A stretch of 7,308 nt of DNA. Origin: Chitinophagaceae bacterium (GTDB taxonomy: Bacteria; Bacteroidota; Bacteroidia; Chitinophagales; Chitinophagaceae). The notes beneath the pieces are model-generated. The model saw only the letters and a program-made list of their open reading frames with translations. It was not told the origin of the DNA and did no database searches. The stretch spans positions 1 through 7,308 of the forward strand of contig JAGOUF010000106.1 of the NCBI GenBank assembly GCA_018061385.1, given 5' to 3'. How positions within the stretch are numbered: position 1 is the stretch's first letter; each line of letters begins with the position of its first letter. Made by a program: the position numbers and the translations under genes. This document shows, piece by piece, positions 5,243 through 7,308 of the stretch.

Positions 5243-6280
5243 ATGCAAACGCCCAAACAACAAGGCTACTACTTTCCTGCAGAATTTGCAAAGCATGATG
5301 CTACTTGGTTAAGTTGGCCACATAAGGAAGCATCTTGGCCAGAAAAAATTGACACTATTTATCCTTATTACTGTGAGTTTATTAAATACTTAGCTTTAAG
5401 TGAACGTGTGTGTATTAATGTAAACAACGAGGCAATGAAACAATTTGCTTTAGGTCATTTACAAAAAGCCAATGTTGATTTAACCAAAGTAGAGTTCTTT
5501 ATGCACCCAACCAACGATGCTTGGTGTAGAGATCATGGCCCTGCTTTCTTACTACATAAAACAGAACAAAAAAAAGCAATTGTAGATTGGGGTTACAATG
5601 CTTGGGGTGGTAAATATCCTCCTTTTGATTTGGATGATGTTATTCCAACATTAATTGGTAAGCATTACAATATTCCAGTGTTCAATCCTGGTATTGTAAT
5701 GGAAGGTGGCTCTGTTGAATTTAATGGAGCAGGAAGCTTACTTACGTCTACCGCTTGTTTGTTAAATCCCAATAGAAATCCTCATTTAAACCAACATCAA
5801 ATTGAAGAATACTTGATGAATTATTATGGGGTTGAACAAATACTTTGGGTAGACGAAGGCATTGTTGGTGATGATACAGATGGACATATTGACGATACAG
5901 TTCGTTTTATAAACGAAGACACTGTTTTAACGGTTGTGGAGGAAAATAAAAACGATGAGAATTATGCAATTCTTCAACACAATTTAAAGCAGTTACAACA
6001 AATGCGTTTGCTAAATGGCAAGCAATTAAATATTATTGAATTGCCCATGCCAACTGCTGTTGAGTACGATGGGCAACGTTTGCCTGCTGCTTATGCCAAT
6101 TTTTATATTGCCAATAAATTTGTAATTGTGCCAACGTTTCGTAGTAAAAATGATGATAAGGCTTTGCAAATAATTCAAAATTGCTTTAATAACCGTGACG
6201 TAATTGGTATCGATTCAACCGAAATTATTTGGGGTTTAGGAAGTTTTCACTGTTTAAGCCAACAAGAACCATCAATTTAA
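5243..6280 (+). CDS. aguA: Agmatine deiminase
   Basis: A 345-residue cytoplasmic enzyme of the agmatine deiminase / PAD_porph family that converts agmatine and water to N-carbamoylputrescine and ammonia, supplying the substrate of AguB. It opens in the family manner (TPKQQGYYFPAEFAKHDATW). The guanidine-modifying active site is complete: D97 in NDAWCRDHGPAF, E154 in VMEGGSVEF, H215 and D217 in DDTDGHIDD, and the nucleophile C337 in GLGSFHCLSQQEP. Length and C-terminal end are normal for the family. Its ATG directly follows the TAA of the DUF1016 gene (TAAATG), so it probably depends on the aguB promoter and may be translationally coupled; no separate promoter is visible. No arginine decarboxylase gene is present in the window. 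No convincing terminator follows. Confidence 0.95.
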   Translation: MQTPKQQGYYFPAEFAKHDATWLSWPHKEASWPEKIDTIYPYYCEFIKYLALSERVCINVNNEAMKQFALGHLQKANVDLTKVEFFMHPTNDAWCRDHGPAFLLHKTEQKKAIVDWGYNAWGGKYPPFDLDDVIPTLIGKHYNIPVFNPGIVMEGGSVEFNGAGSLLTSTACLLNPNRNPHLNQHQIEEYLMNYYGVEQILWVDEGIVGDDTDGHIDDTVRFINEDTVLTVVEENKNDENYAILQHNLKQLQQMRLLNGKQLNIIELPMPTAVEYDGQRLPAAYANFYIANKFVIVPTFRSKNDDKALQIIQNCFNNRDVIGIDSTEIIWGLGSFHCLSQQEPSI

Positions 6281-6383
6281 AACTAAGATAATCTTTCAAT
6301 TTTTATAATGCAGCCCTTTTGATATTAAGTTGTCTTATAAAGCACAGCTTATAATTTTCACTTTCTTATAAACTTTGCAAACC

Positions 6384-6391
6384 TATATTTG
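6384..6391 (+). promoter_or_regulatory. Bacteroidota-type -7 box of the DUF5606 gene
   Basis: TATATTTG (6384-6391) matches TAnnTTTG exactly, about 20 nt before the ATG. No clear -33 TTG lies 19 nt upstream; the nearest sequence there is T-rich. A second similar sequence, AAACTTTG (6370-6377), lies just upstream and may be an alternative box. The 131-nt gap after aguA and this box suggest independent transcription of the downstream gene. Confidence 0.6.
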
Positions 6392-6411
6392 CAGCCACTT
6401 AATTTTTTAAC

Positions 6412-6828
6412 ATGGAATACAGTAAATTAATTTCAGTAACTGGTTTGCCAGGATTGTTTGAATTGGTAGGTAGTAAAACCGATGGAGCTATTGTAAAAAA
6501 CTTAGAAGATAAAACTACAAAGTTTGTAAGTAGCCGTGTACACAACTTTTCTCATTTAGAAAGCATTGAAGTATATACCGTTCGTGATAATGTAAATTTA
6601 GTAGAGGTTTTACAAGCAATGGATGCAAGTAAAGAAGCTTTACCAAATGATAAGGAAGCTAAAGCCGTTGTTGATTACATGAAAAAAGTATATCCAGATA
6701 TGGATTTTGATCGTGTATACGCAAGCGATATGAAGAAAATGGTAAAATGGTACAGTATTTTAAAAGCCAATAATGTAGAGCTTAAATTAACTGAAGAGCC
6801 AGAAGAAGAAACTACTGAAGAAGCTTAA
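6412..6828 (+). CDS. DUF5606 family conserved protein
   Basis: A 138-residue soluble protein with no signal peptide or membrane segment. It matches the DUF5606 family conserved across Bacteroidota: the N-terminal LISVTGLPGLFELVGSKTDG (6-25), VSSRVHNFSHLESIEVYT (39-56), and a helical second half including YPDMDFDRVYASDMKKMVKWY (94-114). The first part is probably a small SH3-like beta domain. The C-terminal tail from about 127 is highly acidic (EEPEEETTEEA) and probably disordered, as is usual in the family. No function is known. It stands alone, with its own -7 box upstream and a strong terminator just after it, so it appears to be a monocistronic gene. Strong conservation and a single-gene layout suggest a housekeeping role, which is inference. 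Confidence 0.88.
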   Translation: MEYSKLISVTGLPGLFELVGSKTDGAIVKNLEDKTTKFVSSRVHNFSHLESIEVYTVRDNVNLVEVLQAMDASKEALPNDKEAKAVVDYMKKVYPDMDFDRVYASDMKKMVKWYSILKANNVELKLTEEPEEETTEEA

Positions 6829-6849
6829 ATAAAATAACAAAACACATAC

Positions 6850-6880
6850 AAAAACCACTTTATCTTTAAAGTGGTTTTTT
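6850..6880 (+). terminator. Intrinsic terminator after the DUF5606 gene
   Basis: Arms 6850-6862 (AAAAACCACTTTA) and 6867-6879 form a 13-bp stem with a 4-nt loop (TCTT). The downstream arm ends in GTGG followed by six T (6875-6880) and then ATTTTC. It lies 21 nt after the stop codon. The matching A-run on the left arm means it could also act on the opposite strand, but no minus-strand gene ends here. Confidence 0.88.
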
Positions 6881-6919
6881 ATTTTCAATTACTCGAAAAC
6901 AGCAAAAACAATCATTCGA

Positions 6920-6949
6920 TTGCAGCTTTTTGCTATATTGCTACTTTAA
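6920..6949 (+). promoter_or_regulatory. Putative promoter of the GH3 gene
   Basis: TTG (6920-6922) is followed after exactly 19 nt by TACTTTAA (6942-6949), which agrees with TAnnTTTG except at its last two bases. The transcript would begin only a few nt before the ATG at 6959, giving a very short leader. It resembles the TACTTTAC box before the VOC gene. Tentative because the -7 box is imperfect. Confidence 0.45.
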
Positions 6950-6958
6950 TTGCCATTT

Positions 6959-7308
6959 ATGAAGACTAAAAAAATATTTTTTGTTAGCATTGTTAGCTTA
7001 TTTTCTGTACTAAATAGCTCTGCACAAAGGTTTCTAGAAAAAACTCCAGAAGCAAAACATTGGGCCGATAGTGTATTAAAAACCTTAAGCAACGAAGAAA
7101 AAATTGCCCAATTAATGGTTATAAGAGCCCATAGTAATTTAGGCGAAAAGCATGTACAAGAAGTTACCAATTTAATTAAACAATACAATGTAGGCGGTTT
7201 GTGTTTTTTTCAAGGTGGACCAGTAAGGCAAGCAACACTCACCAACCAATACCAAAAATTGGCCAAAACCCCTTTAATGATTGCCATTGATGGAGAATGG
7301 GGTTTAGG
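6959..7308 (+). CDS. Exported glycoside hydrolase family 3 protein (beta-N-acetylglucosaminidase-like), N-terminal part
   Basis: The first 116 residues are present; the rest lies beyond the right edge. A signal peptide (MKTKKIFFVSIVSLFSVLNSSAQ, cleavage near 23) directs it to the periplasm or beyond. The mature part begins a GH3 TIM-barrel: WADSVLKTLSNEEKIAQLMV (35-54), IKQYNVGGLCFFQGGP (73-88), then TPLMIAIDGEWGLG (104-117), where D111 matches the conserved sugar-binding Asp of GH3/NagZ enzymes. NagZ-type enzymes remove N-acetylglucosamine from peptidoglycan fragments. In Bacteroidota, exported homologues of this kind are often long and fused to a C-terminal serine beta-lactamase-like domain; whether that holds here cannot be seen. 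It follows the DUF5606 terminator and has its own putative promoter. Confidence 0.88.
   Translation, partial: MKTKKIFFVSIVSLFSVLNSSAQRFLEKTPEAKHWADSVLKTLSNEEKIAQLMVIRAHSNLGEKHVQEVTNLIKQYNVGGLCFFQGGPVRQATLTNQYQKLAKTPLMIAIDGEWGL

Noticed and set aside
5014..5256. Open minus-strand frame opposite the end of the nuclease gene
   Set aside because: Fully antisense to the conserved PDDEXK C-terminus and the aguA start; no family features.
4112..6280. Nuclease gene plus aguA as a toxin-antitoxin or defence pair
   Set aside because: AguA has a complete metabolic active site and pairs with AguB; nothing suggests it acts as an antidote or defence effector.
6335..6354. Possible hairpin after aguA (TTATAAAGC-ACA-GCTTATAA with one bulged base)
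   Set aside because: Only short bulged AU-rich pairing with no T-tract, so it is not convincing as a terminator.

Overview
The window looks like a chromosomal segment from a low-GC Bacteroidota species, probably in or near the Chitinophagaceae. The evidence is AT-rich DNA, Bacteroidota-type -7 boxes (TAnnTTTG) close upstream of start codons, almost no Shine-Dalgarno sequences, and families typical of that phylum (DUF5606, DUF6265, the DM13/YHS/DoxX set, and a GH3 N-acetylglucosaminidase-like enzyme). Family assignments were made by eye from motifs, without database searches.

Layout. From 1 to 3083 all genes lie on the minus strand in two tight runs. The first (3083 down to 1761) is VOC/glyoxalase-like protein, then DUF6265 secreted protein, then DUF1801 protein, with gaps of 3 and 6 nt. 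A strong inverted repeat (1696-1739) separates it from the second run (1691 down to the window edge). That run is a DM13 lipoprotein, an exported YHS-domain protein, a DoxX membrane protein and a DinB-like protein cut by the edge, with gaps of 7, 12 and 2 nt. From 3223 everything is on the plus strand: aguB, a DUF1016/YhcG-family PDDEXK nuclease, aguA, then a separately promoted DUF5606 gene with a clear intrinsic terminator, and the start of an exported GH3 glycosidase running off the right edge.

How the genes work together. AguA (agmatine deiminase) and AguB (N-carbamoylputrescine amidohydrolase) form the two-step agmatine-to-putrescine route. Both have complete catalytic residue sets. The odd point is the nuclease-family gene between them. 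It is co-directional, 13 nt after aguB, and its stop codon directly abuts the aguA start codon (TAA-ATG), so it is probably co-transcribed. It also carries two copies of a palindromic DNA element read in frame as VPQ(A/L)VGQ. The minus-strand DM13-YHS-DoxX-DinB run looks like an envelope module, possibly redox or metal related, but its function cannot be read from sequence. The window is mostly ordinary housekeeping and accessory sequence. The points most worth a second look are the nuclease inside the polyamine operon, its palindromic coding element, the hairpin abutting the DM13 start codon, and the repeats flanking the VOC promoter. No stretch over 300 bases lacks a gene. No RNA genes, insertion sequences or CRISPR arrays were seen.
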